Under the pieces are notes generated by a model that made no database searches, had not been told where the DNA came from, and saw only the letters and a list, made by a program, of their open reading frames with translations. DNA of 64,000 bases, taken from NCBI RefSeq assembly GCF_943734655.1, contig NC_071354.1, positions 46,547,044 to 46,611,043 of the forward strand, in the 5' to 3' direction. This document shows, piece after piece, positions 12,139 through 22,590 of this stretch; the stretch's first letter is position 1, and each line of letters begins with the position of its first letter. A program made the position numbers and the translations under genes. The stretch comes from Sabethes cyaneus. Lineage: Eukaryota; Arthropoda; Insecta; Diptera; Culicidae.

Positions 12139-12169
12139 GGACAGACAGACAGACAGACAGACAGACAGA
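12139..12169 (+). repeat. (GACA)n microsatellite at the element's 3' end
   Basis: About seven GACA repeats directly precede the terminal GAAATCC and TTTATAGGTATAGAT of the dispersed element. The same motif with fewer repeats ends the second copy at about 58983-59005. Confidence 0.9.
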
Positions 12170-12189
12170 AATCCTTCTTTATAGGTATA

Positions 12190-13320
12190 GATTTATTTAT
12201 TTATCTTATTTACCGTTCTGCTTTTTGGGCTTGCTTTTAACTCATAATTTTGTAATTTTTTTTGGACGTTTTCCGTCTTTTCATTTACCTGTTTCCTTGT
12301 CGCATTTTCGGTGGTCATATCTCTCCAAATCTCCAGCTTCTCTTATTTCGTTTTCATCTGTGCCCGTGTTCCTCATTAAGGTGTTCAGTTTTTTCTTCTC
12401 CTCTGTCATGTTTATTATGTTTTCGGATCCCTCTTTTCTTTGTTCTGCGGCTTTCCTTTTTTGTTTCCCGGGATTTGTCTTTTTTCTAGAGTTATGCCTT
12501 TTCCTTCGGTCCGATTTTCCTGTTTTTCTTTTCTTTTTTTTCGTTCCATTTTACCATCCCATTCGCATTCTCATTTTGTTTCATCTTTCTTCTTTTATAT
12601 ACTGTTTGACCTCGTTTTCTTGTCTTTCTCGTTTCCTCTATCAGTTTTCTTTATTTTTTCTCACGCTGTTCTTCTTTCGGTTTCGGTTCTTTTCTATTCC
12701 TTTTTCCGACCCTTTCTGTCAGGTTTTTGTTCCTCTTCATTCTATTTTTTTCGTTTTTCTTCTTTTTTTCTTACTTTTTCTTTCTTTTATTTCCATGTAC
12801 CATTTTACTTCCATTCCAATCCTGATTTGCCACTTATTTTTTTTTCTTTTCTGCTTTTCGTCTTATTCTTACAGGTTCAGGCGCGTTTTCCTCTTTCCAA
12901 TCTCTGTCCCTTTAACTCCTTTTCTATTTTTTTTTGTTTTCATCTGTTCCGGTTTTCTTCTGCTTTTCCTGCGCCACGCTCTATTTTTCGTTTTATCCCG
13001 CATTTCTTCCGTTATCATATTTTTTCATTTGCCTACTTTCTGTTTACGTTTCTCAACATTCCCGCTCCTCCATTTTTTCCATTGCTCTTTTTCCTTTTCG
13101 ATCCAATTTTTGTTCCGTTTGTTCGCCTATTCTGTTCATTTTGTCATCATTTTTTCTTGTTTTGCTTAACGTTTTTCCTTCTTTTTTCTCATTTTCCTTC
13201 TTTCTTCCGTTTTTCTTTTTTCTCTTCTTCTGGTCAATATCTTCCTTTCACCTCGTTTTCTTCGTTTGTGTCTCAATTTTTCGTTCACTTTTCTTTTTCT
13301 TTTTGTCACGTGCTCTTTGT
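12190..13320. repeat. Pyrimidine-rich low-complexity tract
   Basis: About 1.1 kb of T/C-dominated sequence with loose words such as TTTTTCTTC and CGTTTTCC. Because purine-containing stop codons are rare in it, all three plus-strand frames stay open for long distances (for example 12084-13169 and 12440-13717). The predicted peptides are Phe/Ser/Leu-rich and unrelated to any family. It adjoins the ITmD37E relic at 13320-13740. Confidence 0.8.
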
Positions 13321-13740
13321 CGTTGCTGTTCAGCGTCAAGTTGGTGCTGACCACGATGTCGTGCTTCGCCGGAAATATGTTTTTCATCAGCACCTTCAGC
13401 CGCTGCTTCTGGGCAATGTCCTGCTGCTCGGTTACGACCGATCTCGACTGACGCTTCCGCATAAAAATGTCCATTTTGGCCAAGTACTTCTTCACCGGTG
13501 CGTAATTATGAGGCCTCCTTGCTCTCGGTCGTACTTTTCAGTTTCTGCTGCACTTTACGATTGTCCAGCACCGTCGGAACGAGACTTCCGTTCGACGCTG
13601 TCACCTTCCTCCAGAAGGGAGAGGATGTTGTTAATGGCAGACTGGGCACAATATCCAACTTATTCGCTCCGGGGTGGAACTTGCAGTACAAGCAAAGCAT
13701 CGAACGTAGTTGCTTGACTGTTTTCACCATGGCTGCCATA
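13320..13740 (-). pseudogene. ITmD37E-type transposase relic (N-terminal half)
   Basis: On the minus strand two adjoining frames give the mariner-like N-terminal region. The upstream one (from 13739) ends LVPTVLDNRKVQQKLK; the next contains VKKYLAKMDIFMRKRQSRS and QKQRLKVLMKNIFPAKHD. The same landmarks occur in the relic at 30.3 kb (VKKYLANMDIPVRKRQSR), which continues into a DDETYLT motif. Here the first catalytic aspartate region is degraded (VVSTNLTLNSND) and the sequence then runs into purine-rich simple sequence on this strand. Family knowledge: ITmD37E elements belong to the IS630-Tc1-mariner superfamily and were described from mosquitoes. Non-functional. Confidence 0.75.
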
Positions 13741-13779
13741 AATCAACTGATAAAACTTGTTTTTTTACATGTTTATTAA

Positions 13780-14645
13780 ACGTAGGATTCAAGAAAAATT
13801 TGTTCTATTGAATTAGTTTTCTTTCATCGCCATCTGAAGTTATTCCATTTTTTTAATGCATGCGTTAGAACAGATAACTTTAATTATGAAAATGTGAATC
13901 TCTTCTGAATATTTGTAATTTTTGTTCGCAACAACGGTAACAGTGCAACAAGATTCCTATAACACTAAGCTAGATCAGGAAATGATTCCAAAGTTTTGCA
14001 TGAAAACGTCAGTGGCAGATAAACAAATGTTCCCATAAATCCCTATAATGGATGGCACTATCGAATAACTTGTTAAACCGTAAATAACAAATTTTTGTAC
14101 CCCGAATAAAATGTATAATCAATACTACCAGCAGAAATTGGGGCAAAAATTAATCATCGGAACAAAGTAGAAAGCCAGCCGATTGGCTTTCCACGGGAAC
14201 AATGTGCACAACAGCGTGCAGAATCTGCGCTGTCATTTCAGCGTGACGAAATTAATAAATATTCCCAACAGGGCTCCTGTTCTGCTACTCGTTCGTTCGT
14301 TGGTTCGTTCGCTTCCAGGAAATGGTCAGACTATTACGCATTTTGAAATAAGAATCATCGGCAGAAATTGACATTTTACGGCATGGTATTCATCGGGAAA
14401 ACATAAACTGCTAGTCATGTTGTGCTCGTCAGTGGAATTCAATCCATCAATCGATTAATCTGCGAAAAGAACAGGCTGAATGACGATGATGAGGCATTTA
14501 TGAAAAAGTCAGAGTTTGTGTTGTAGCTGCTTTGGAACCAGTAGATTTAGCAAACCAAATAGGGGATAGAAACAATTTGAATGTTTGCTTCGGGCTATTC
14601 TGCCGGGTGCACACACATGGGAATTTACTTGCAAATTATTTATGA
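13780..14645. other. No gene recognised
   Basis: AT-rich sequence without a recognisable protein, RNA or repeat. A degenerate GTTCGTTCGTTGGTTCGTTCG stretch near 14290 is a small tetranucleotide-like run. Confidence 0.3.
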
Positions 14646-14649
14646 GTCA

Positions 14650-15260
14650 GTTGCCAATAGAATTTTTTAAATCACGCTTTTCCTTTCATTCATCACCGAA
14701 CCATCACAGTGCTACAATTGCATTCACATAAGCTGTGTTCATTACTGGCCGCTGCTGTCGGCCATTGTTTCCTCCTGTTATGCAAATTAATTTTCGATTA
14801 CACAATCAAATCGGCTTTGTTGGCGTGCGCCCTGCCCCGGGCGTGTCTTTCGAGACCAGCCCGAACCCGCCCCGCCCAAGGCACTTAATTTTCCTTATCA
14901 AACAATGAAACGACGGCTGCCTTTCAATAGCGTTCGCAATGAAATGGCCCTCTGGGCTGTATAATGTACCTACTTTTATCGAGTTCCGAAAACTGCTGCA
15001 CCGACAAAACGGTGCGCTGCGCTGCTGTGGTGCAACCAGCGGCGCGCCGCGCGGCCAGAGGAAGCCGCCTAATAATAACAGTAAAACCGAATCTTATCCG
15101 CACAATCTTGGCACCCTCCACGAACTTTTTTACCCTCCCCCCCCACCGGAGTGGTTCTGTGTTCTGTGGCAAACCCCGCCATCCCGGTCGTATGGTGATA
15201 ATTATCCCTATTTCAGAAATGTGCATAATACGGTTTTAATTAAATGTATTTAGCACGTGT
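14650..15260. promoter_or_regulatory. Speculative cis-regulatory module
   Basis: This unique segment combines an octamer-like ATGCAAAT followed by TTAATTTTCGATTA (14781-14800 region), ATCAAATC, CTTATCAA and a GC-rich block (14820-14880 and 15000-15070). Such clusters of POU, homeodomain and GATA-like words occur in insect developmental enhancers. The overlapping open frames on both strands here have no domain motifs. The call is inference from motif clustering only; conservation in related species would be the test. Confidence 0.2.
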
Positions 15261-17030
15261 ACCGCTGCACCGCAGTCTGATTAGCATAGGGAAATGAGTC
15301 GGGGTGTTTACGCGGTTTAGTCACGGCATCCGAAAGTGACTCGTAAGGCAGTGTGGGGTTTGAGATTTTATTCGAAGAAAAACAAGTTCGGTAGTTTAAA
15401 ATGTCTTTTCATACTAGCTGGGGTCGAAGTTGTGTTTAATAAGGACAACCCTATTGCAGCACTACCTCCGGCCTCCGGCCGGTCGGTAGAATGAAACTAT
15501 TGCACTGAGGTTTACAGTTGGGCGCAGCACGTCCCCTTTAAGGACGAACTGGTGTTTGAACTTTTTTTTCAGCTCTGTTCGACTGTTAGTTTTCTAATGT
15601 TTCGGGGAAACACCTTCGCATCAAATTTAATATGCGATGCGATACGGACCCTAAAGGCGTCCGTTCTAACCGGCGACAACCGGTGACCGGTAAAAGAATA
15701 TTGAATGACTAATATGTTTTGCAGGGTTTGAAAACGAGCAGCCAAGAGGGTGCCCCGTGAAAGAGGAGGTAAAATAAAACAAAGCAAAACAGAACAGAAA
15801 ACGTTGTTTAGGGTTAAACGAGTTCACTTTTTATGGGCAGTATTTTATTCATTAGTTATACATATGTAATGTACGCACCCACCAGATGGGTGTTTGTTGA
15901 ATATAGATGTGGAACCAATAAACTTTATTTATATGAAAAGTACATTAGAAGCGAACATTATTTTAATATAAAGTCTTTAAATTCACAGGCTCTCTAAACT
16001 TAGTGAATAGTAAGCAAGCAACAAAAGATTATCTAAGATCTAATGTGTTCGTAGCTCTTCTTGAGATCCAGCAGCGTGAATAAAATCCATATTTTTAGAA
16101 GAGAGAGAGAGAGAGAAATATGTTTCCATTTAACAGAAAGCGGATTCTACTGATTAAAAACATTTCGTAATAATTAACTGTTCCTCAAAGAAGCAACATT
16201 GGCCCTTTAAGATTTTGTAGATACTTCGCGAAAAATAATCACAGAGTAGAACTGAGCCACATAAACCAAACTTGTTCATTTATTATGTTTAGCACAGAAC
16301 AGAAGGACCCCATAGCCTGCACACCGATACGAACGATAACGGTCAATGATAATAACTTCGTAGTTTCCCGAGACCTAGTGATCTTAAGCACCTTTTTGCC
16401 ACGCAAAGATATCCACACAACCAGAGGAGATCACCTGACCAACGAATGAATCATATTGGGTTGTATGGCATTTGCCCGAAAGCCATTCCCCAGAAAGTGC
16501 CAATTCCCAGAAAAACTACAAGGTATACAGCCCTAAGGGTTGTACGAAATGGTGACGTAGGACTATATCAGATCATTAGATCAAAGACTAATGTAAACTG
16601 CATTTCAGGCATATGTATGTTTATAAGAATCTGTGAGTGCCATTAAGAGAAAAAGTGGAATATTCAGATTCAATACTTCATTGAATGCAATGAATGGTGG
16701 CTTTGAAAATACGTGAACGGGGGTTCATAAGTACAACGCCTACAACCATTGAGATATAGAGATTTCTTTTAAAAATCACTTGTGTGCATCATAAAGGTTG
16801 AAATAGTAATGAATGACCAGTCCACAGATTATTGCATTAAATATGATTATGCGTAGCTTGATATGTTTCAAAAATCTTACTTTAACTCCCTTGTGGCCTT
16901 TAAAAGGGCCATTGGTTACAACTAACATTAAAGCCATAACACGTTCATCGTAAATTTACATCGTTTAACTAGTTTACTTTCACACACGCTTGACGCTTGT
17001 TACATATGGAAAATATGGCACATACACAAA
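15261..17030. other. No gene recognised; small repeats
   Basis: Includes a (GA)n microsatellite at about 16100-16116. Loosely repeated CATTCCCCAGAAA-type words occur at 16480-16520 and recur at 17550-17720. A GACGTAGGACTA motif lies near 16554. The frame at 16446-16646 has no recognisable domain and lies over this repeat. Confidence 0.35.
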
Positions 17031-17034
17031 AATT

Positions 17035-17345
17035 TCTGTTTTATTTGTATGAGAATTTGTATGAGTATAGAGGGAAGGGGTCATAATCCACCATAGAAAA
17101 AATTCTTGCCTTCTGAAACCTCCACATGCCAAATTTAGTACGATTTGCTTGATAAGTTCTAGAGTTATGAGGAAATTTGTATTTCATTTGTATGGGAGTC
17201 CCCCCCCCCTCTTAGAAGGGGAAGGGGTCTCAGTACACCATAGAAAAAAATCGTGCCTTCTGAAACCTCCATATGCCATTTGCCTAGATAGTTCTCGAGT
17301 TTTGAGGAAATTTGTGTTTCATTTGTATAAGAGCCCCCCTCTTAC
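17035..17345 (+). repeat. Fragment of the 143-bp unit family
   Basis: Between two and three units of the same repeat as 10605-12125. Markers are CACATGCCAAATTTAGTACG (about 17122), a truncated ATATGCCATTTGCC (about 17270), and the GAGTTATGAGGAAATTTG and GGGGAAGGGGTC segments. The element's conserved start and its (GACA)n end are absent. Confidence 0.8.
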
Positions 17346-17399
17346 GCCCTCCTTAAAATTCCTTTCTTGCCTCCCGCCGCTGGTCATTTTATCTATACA

Positions 17400-18265
17400 A
17401 GTTCAGTTTCATACAGTAGTTTAATAGTTATTACAATTTGAAATCTTTCATTCAAACGTTACACTTCTATTTTCGTTTTCACTAAGTGCTACCCAGTCCC
17501 AGTATAGTAAACAAAGACGTAGTCCTACGTCAAAAAATTTCCTAGAAGGTACTATTCCCCAGAAAATCATTTCCCAGAATAGATTATTCTCCATAAATTT
17601 TCATCACTGGAACCATTTTTCGCATTTTGGTGAAAACAATCTTGCGGAATTTATCAATCTGCAGAAGAATCGTACGACTTTTCCCCGAAAATGATTTTCC
17701 ATTTTCTAGAGTATACTGTTTTCCTGAAAAACCTTTACGCGTAGTACAAAGGAAAGCCTTGGAATATAAACTTCAATAAGACTTAACCGTTCTTTATCGA
17801 CAACCGAGATTCGGCAACCGGTAATTAGAGTACAGGATAATTACGGAGCTAATGTAGCGATTCGAGTGTTCGCCTGCGACTTCCCCCCACCCCCCCCCCC
17901 CCCCTCCTCGCAGAGATCACCTCAATTTAGGTGCAAGCATTTTCCTAGGTTTATTGACTAGTAGGGGCTATCCCTTAGTTGAGTCCGAACGAGCGGTAGC
18001 AAGTAAGGACAGCATATACTCAATAAGTAGGCCAAACATGCTGTCACAATTTTCGAACAGTAATAGTCAAATCCAAATTACTACAAGCCGATTTTGGGGA
18101 AACTGTTAATAGGAAAGGAAATTATTCGAAAACTAGACAGTAAGGAACATTTTTATAATTACGGAGCTAGTGTAACGATCCTAATGACTCTATAGCAGCG
18201 TTACGCGTCGACTTTCCCGTCTCCAAGAACATGGCCGTATCTTTTAGTATCTTTTTCTAGCACAT
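17400..18265. other. No gene; poly-C run and a spaced direct repeat
   Basis: A poly-C run lies at 17883-17904. The segment ATAATTACGGAGCTAATGTA near 17837 recurs as ATAATTACGGAGCTAGTGTA near 18157, about 320 bp away; in both copies it is followed by a CGATYC step and a CGACTT segment. Degenerate CCCCAGAAAA words fill 17550-17720. No coding evidence. Confidence 0.4.
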
Positions 18266-18269
18266 AATC

Positions 18270-18845
18270 CAACACAAGTACACCTGGAGGTCACCAAATC
18301 CGACTGAATCACAGATCGACCACGTTTTGATCGACAGTCGGCACTTTTAGACATTATCGATGTCAGATCCTATTGAAGCACTAACGTTGAATCGAACCTA
18401 GTGATGGTTAAGATGCGCCCAAAACTCTCCGTTGTGAAAAACATTTGGTACGGACGCCAGCCTCGGTTAGATCTCGCGCGGCTGAAGCAGCCAGACGTCG
18501 CCGCAAATTACGCGCATTCACTCGAAGCTGTGCTGCCGGAAGAGGACGAGCTGAACGAAGCCCCTCTCGAAGACTGCCATCAGCAGTGTAGCGGAGAGCT
18601 CTATCGAGCATGTGGCCTGAAATCAGCGGAACGATTGGTTTGACGATGAATGTAGGAGGGTGATGGTCAGTAGGATTGTTGGACTAGCCCCGTAACTGTA
18701 ACCGTAACCCGTAACCGGACCGTGAATACAGAGTTCCCGCGCATCATTTGTTCGTTGACTTCAAAGCCGCATATGATACCATCGACCGGTTGATCAACGT
18801 GCACTTCTTACTGGAACTGGTATGGTGATATGAAGCAACTGCGGA
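18270..18845 (+). pseudogene. RTE-type LINE relic: endonuclease end, linker, start of RT
   Basis: Three frames, read in order, match the segment between endonuclease and RT in RTE-like LINEs. They are the end of the endonuclease (RSPNPTESQIDHVLIDSRHF), then MVKMRPKLSVV and a linker with YAHSLEAVLPEEDELNEAPL, then NDWFDDECRRVM, and finally the RT block FVDFKAAYDTIDR near 18750. A short CCGTAAC-type repeat (about 18690-18715) has expanded inside it. Frameshifts separate each block and the FADD catalytic block is missing. The 21640-22310 relic is from the same type of element. Confidence 0.75.
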
Positions 18846-19299
18846 AACGATTTGGTGAACTTAGAATGCTGGTTTATTGATTGGATTATGACTGACTTAT
18901 CGGTGCGAATGGGCTCCGTTTTATACCCGATCGAACCTCTATACATTGATACAATTGATACTTATTACTAGGAAGATTCCTGGAGTAACCAAGTAGCAAA
19001 AGACGCGTAAGTATAAAGTATGCATTTGTATAAATCTTGATTTTGGTATCGACTGAGAAATGACGTGGGACTAGATTCAATTGTTTAAGCGTACCATAAA
19101 TTTTTCCTCACTGGGCCAGTTTAAACTTGAAGTAAAAATCATACCTAGATTGTTGACAGTGCTTGAAAAATTCACACGTTCATTATTCATGAATAACTTC
19201 GGTGTTTCCATCAAAGTTCTAGATCGGCTCATCATCATTGCTTGAGTTTTGGAGATGTTAATCGGCAAAAGGTTTCTTTGCGACCAAAGAAAGACATTG

Positions 19300-19990
19300 T
19301 TCAAATCATGATTAATTTTTCTTGAGTACTTTCATTATTTTGGGCTCAGTAATAAATCTGAACATCATCTGCAAAGAGATGTATTGAAGAAAATTGCAGA
19401 ACTGTAGGTAAATCATTGATAAACATTGAGAACAACAGGGGACCCAGCACGGATCCTTGAGGGACTCCAGAATCTATAGGTAGGTATGAAGATATTTCAC
19501 CATTATAGAACACGGCTTGGCTGCGGCCAGTAAGTAAGACCGGATTAGATTGACTGCTTGGCTGGAAAACTGGAATAAAGACGACAGTTTGTAAACCAGC
19601 TTGGAGTGAGACCCGCGATCAAAGGTTTTAGAGAAATCAATTAATAATAAGATAGTGGCTCCACATTTGTCGATTGATTGTGCGATATCATCGTGGACTT
19701 TTATAAGTGCTGTTTCGGTACTGTGAGAGCTTCTGAATCTGGATTGAAACTTGTTTAGGAAATTCATTTCAGTTACAAAGTGTGACATTTGGCAAACACT
19801 TTAACAATCTTCCATGCTCTCGGAAAAATTGATGTGGCTAAAATGGTGTTGAAAAGATGGTTGACATATGGAAGCGCCAAGGGTAGTAAAATTTTTAAAA
19901 ATTGTATTGGAATGTTTTCTAGACCAACTGATCTAGATAATTCTACTTATTAGAAAAAATTGAACAGGATGAAATCGAAAGCCATCATTG
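19300..19990 (-). pseudogene. LINE reverse-transcriptase domain with FADD motif
   Basis: Landmarks on the minus strand: FQSRFRSSHSTETALIKVHD, LLLIDFSKTFDRGSHSKL (block A, first catalytic Asp), SGVPQGSVLGPLLFSMFIND and LFADDVQIYY (block C, catalytic Asp pair, near 19370). A stop follows directly after the FADD block, and a frameshift leads into the thumb region at 19304-19077 (LPINISKTQAM). The catalytic residues are therefore still present in a broken frame. The gap in the N-terminal finger region also shows frame breaks around 19800-19990. Confidence 0.8.
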
Positions 19991-20849
19991 TTGACGGGTC
20001 TTAGTGAATCAATAACAGGTGCAGGAGTGAAATTCGAGGCAAAGTGGTAATTTATCTCTTCCACTGAAGAGTAACAAGAAGTATCAGATGCTTTGTTTTT
20101 TGTTAGACCAAGCTTCCGTATGTTATTCTAAAGCTGTTTACTAGGTAAGTTGACATTCAATTTACGCTCGTCGTAGTTATCTTTTGCCTCTTTAATCGTA
20201 TTGGTGGCCTGATGTCTTTTACGATTGTTGTTTAAATGTTCTACGCGATTTCTAGAGCGTGTCCAATTACGGTAGGCAATATTTCTTCTATTCGATAATA
20301 GCTTTTTCAATATCGCTGCACGCTATGTCCGAAGGCAGTTATTATTTAACTTTAATGCACCTCAGATTTTTCTTCATAGGATGTTAGTATTAGTCAAATC
20401 GATTAATTTAAAAATTTTTTTAAAATATTCTATCTTGGGCTTTTTAAAAAAATCAATTCTTAAGTTTACATAGGAGTCATTTCCTCTCATGTGATCTTAC
20501 CCGTTGGAATCGATCACCTCCGATTTCAACCAAATTTGGTATAATTACTCATTCCAACCCCACCTTTAATTTTTCAAACTTTTGTACGGATTGATAAATC
20601 CCCCTTGCAGTGCCGTTTCTCTATTTTTCTCAAATTTTCGAAAAAAAAACTTATTTTTCACTGCATGTCACTGCATGAGGTTGTAATACTAAGAAATTCT
20701 GACGAATCAATCGGAAGTAAAGCTAACCGCAAAGCCTCCGCTTCAAAATTCTTGTAGTCACGGTACTTTATTATCTGAGGTACTACTACCGAGGAATAAT
20801 CGAATGTAGAAAATAACATATCATGATTTGAGATACCAGGCATACAAAC

Positions 20850-21593
20850 CTAACCAAATTTAAGAATAGAATCTGGGGAGACAGTTATGAACCAATCAAG
20901 TAATGAGCAACCAGATTGATGGAAGACAGTAGGTTCAGTGTTTATACATGAGTTCGCAAAACTGGATAGAACATTACTAAATCCTCTAACTCTAGCAGTA
21001 TTTTTGCAGATATCTGTGTTAAAATCGCCTATAAAGAATGTTGAGTTATACTTCACAGTAAATTCATCAAGATGGTGCATAATTAAATCAGCACAGTCAA
21101 CAGTTGGTAGATTATAGTAAACACCTAGCATGAGACAGTCATTGCCACATTCGATCTCTAGCAATAAAAATTCAGTTGTGTAATGAATGTCAGTTGAATC
21201 TGATTTTCGAACTATCCGACACCGCAGCTTCTTATTAACGTAGACACAGATTCCATCCCCATGTCTGTTTCGGTCATATCTATACAAATTATTGCCCTCT
21301 ATAGAGAGCATTGTATCTATCACAGTTTCATCAAGCCAAGTTTCAGTCATGCACACTATATCTATTACACTTTGATAAAAATTCTGCCTCAATTCATTAA
21401 ACTTAGTAAAGCCGCGAGCGCATATACTTTGCACATTCAAAAGACAAGCATTCAGCTCATTATTCATTAGTGCTGAAGTGAAAACTGCTCTAGGTATGAA
21501 GTTGTTCGTGGAGGTAGATCGTGTTTGGACACTATCCATAGCCATGCCAAAACCTAACTTTTGAATACCCCATACACAAACTAGCAACGTCAA
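20850..21593 (-). pseudogene. LINE AP-endonuclease domain (APE), 247 codons open
   Basis: The longest open LINE frame in the window. It contains the usual APE landmarks in order: an N-terminal LNVQSI (residues about 50-56), MTETWLDE with the catalytic glutamate (about 80), a YRYDRNRHGDGICVYV core, LGVYYNLPTVD, and GDFNTD with the catalytic Asp-Asn pair (about 192). The final SDH-type block lies just downstream, after an interruption, as ISNHDML (20843-20820). In Jockey/CR1-type LINEs this domain nicks target DNA for target-primed reverse transcription. Upstream start is uncertain: the first methionine at 21593 lies in sequence not clearly LINE. Confidence 0.8.
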
Positions 21594-21639
21594 TCGAGAA
21601 AATTAAACTACATCTAAAAAATCTATTCATTCATCTATT

Positions 21640-22310
21640 GTCCACGCATCATATTTTCGTAGATTTCAGGCAGCATACGATACAGTTGAGCGCGTACACT
21701 ACAGCTATGGTAGTTAATACACGAGTACGGTTTTCCGGCCAAATCGACGCGGCTGATCAAAGCTGCCCTGGAGTAAGTGATATGCTACCTGTGCTTTTCG
21801 GGGGCACTTCCAAGTCCTTTCGATTCGCGCAAAGGGTTGCATCCCCTTGCTGTCTGTCCTGTATGTTATTCAACATCACTATTGAAGGTGTGATTCGGCG
21901 GGCGGGCGTACCATCGAGAGGAGCAATCTTCAGCAAGAGTAGCCAACTTCTAGCATTCGTAGACGACCTCTACATCATTACTAGAAAACTTGAAACGGTG
22001 GAAGCCTATGCTAGACTTAAAACGGAGGCTACAATGATTAGGTTACAAATCAATGCGTCGAAAACCAAACATACGGTAGGAAGAGGCTCCAAAGAAAGCA
22101 ACGTTTGCCTCCCGCGGACAACGACTATTGACAGCGATGAACTGGAAGTGGTGGATGAGTTCGTATATTTGGGATCTCTGGTCACCGCCGACAATAATAC
22201 GAGTAAGGAGATTCAGCGACGCATTCAGGCTAGAAGTCGAGCATACATTTCCCTTATTTTCCCTAATACGTGCACTTGCCGTGTTTAAACGCGAGGTGTT
22301 GCAAGCGAAA
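21640..22310 (+). pseudogene. RTE-type RT, C-terminal half, degenerate catalytic box
   Basis: The frame from 21638 contains the tail end of block A (FVDFRQ, then a frameshift), a degraded B block, CLSCMLFNITIEGVIRRAGV, SSQLLAFVDDLYIITRKLE and INASKTKHTVG. It ends with VVDEFVYLGSLVTADNNTSKEIQRRI, the thumb region typical of RTE-like LINEs. The catalytic box reads FVDD instead of the usual FADD. After about 22265 the frame passes into unrelated sequence, so the end of the ORF is missing. Its block A overlaps that of the 18270-18845 relic, so the two are separate copies. Confidence 0.8.
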
Positions 22311-22425
22311 GGGAAGGTGCCTTCCATGCGAAAAGTTTCCTAAAGAAAGACAAACCCGAAAGAGACTCTGTTACCACTTTTTGATCACCGCTCTGTATGA
22401 ACTAGCACTTCTATTCCGTGTTATT

Positions 22426-22590
22426 AGTTTAAGGTTCAAACACGCGTCATTCTGAGATTTTAAAAGCAGTTTTTATGCTCAAAACAAATGATCGGTATGT
22501 TCACGAATGTTTCGTGAACATATCTTTTAGTTAAAGCATAAAAACTGCTTTTGAAATTTCAGAAACGGTCAGAACAACCATTGCTATGCT
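22426..22590. repeat. Foldback hairpin of about 110-165 bp
   Basis: Left arm 22452-22507 pairs with right arm 22511-22562. The shared arm contains AAAAGCAGTTTTTATGCT and ATGTTCACGAA, and the loop is only three bases (22508-22510). Weaker pairing extends outward to about 22426 and 22590. One arm recurs alone at 43005-43090. This is the shape of a small foldback MITE; a miRNA-like precursor is less likely because a single-arm copy exists elsewhere. Confidence 0.75.

Larger units (their letters stand above)
10253..12189 (+). mobile_element. Dispersed element built on 143-bp tandem units, copy 1
   Basis: This copy starts ACTAGCTGACCCGACAAAC and ends with a (GACA)n run followed by TTTATAGGTATAGAT. 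The second copy at 57737-59032 has the same start and the same end, so these are the true boundaries of one dispersed family. Between them lie 11 related units of about 143 bp. The 3' end with a short microsatellite and the flanking TTATTTATT would fit a retroposed element, but I see no RT frame, pol III boxes or clear TSD. Class is therefore unassigned. The open frames inside (for example 11614-12054) arise from the repeat period and are not genes. Confidence 0.75.
18880..21600 (-). mobile_element. Jockey/CR1-superfamily LINE relic, nearly full ORF2
   Basis: On the minus strand the domain order is endonuclease (21593-20850), its SNHD block (about 20830), linker (about 20310-20128), RT (about 19790-19300) and a C-terminal part (19304-18886). 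About 320 bp (20335-20655) between endonuclease and linker do not read as LINE and may be a later insertion. Frameshifts and stops break the reading at several places, so it is dead. The 3' end is lost; I see no poly-A tail. RTE-type relics lie on both sides on the opposite strand. Confidence 0.75.

Noticed and set aside
12084..13717. Long open frames of 361 and 425 codons, suggesting a membrane protein gene
   Set aside because: All three plus-strand frames are open because the DNA is a pyrimidine tract; the peptides are Phe/Ser/Leu-rich and overlap each other.
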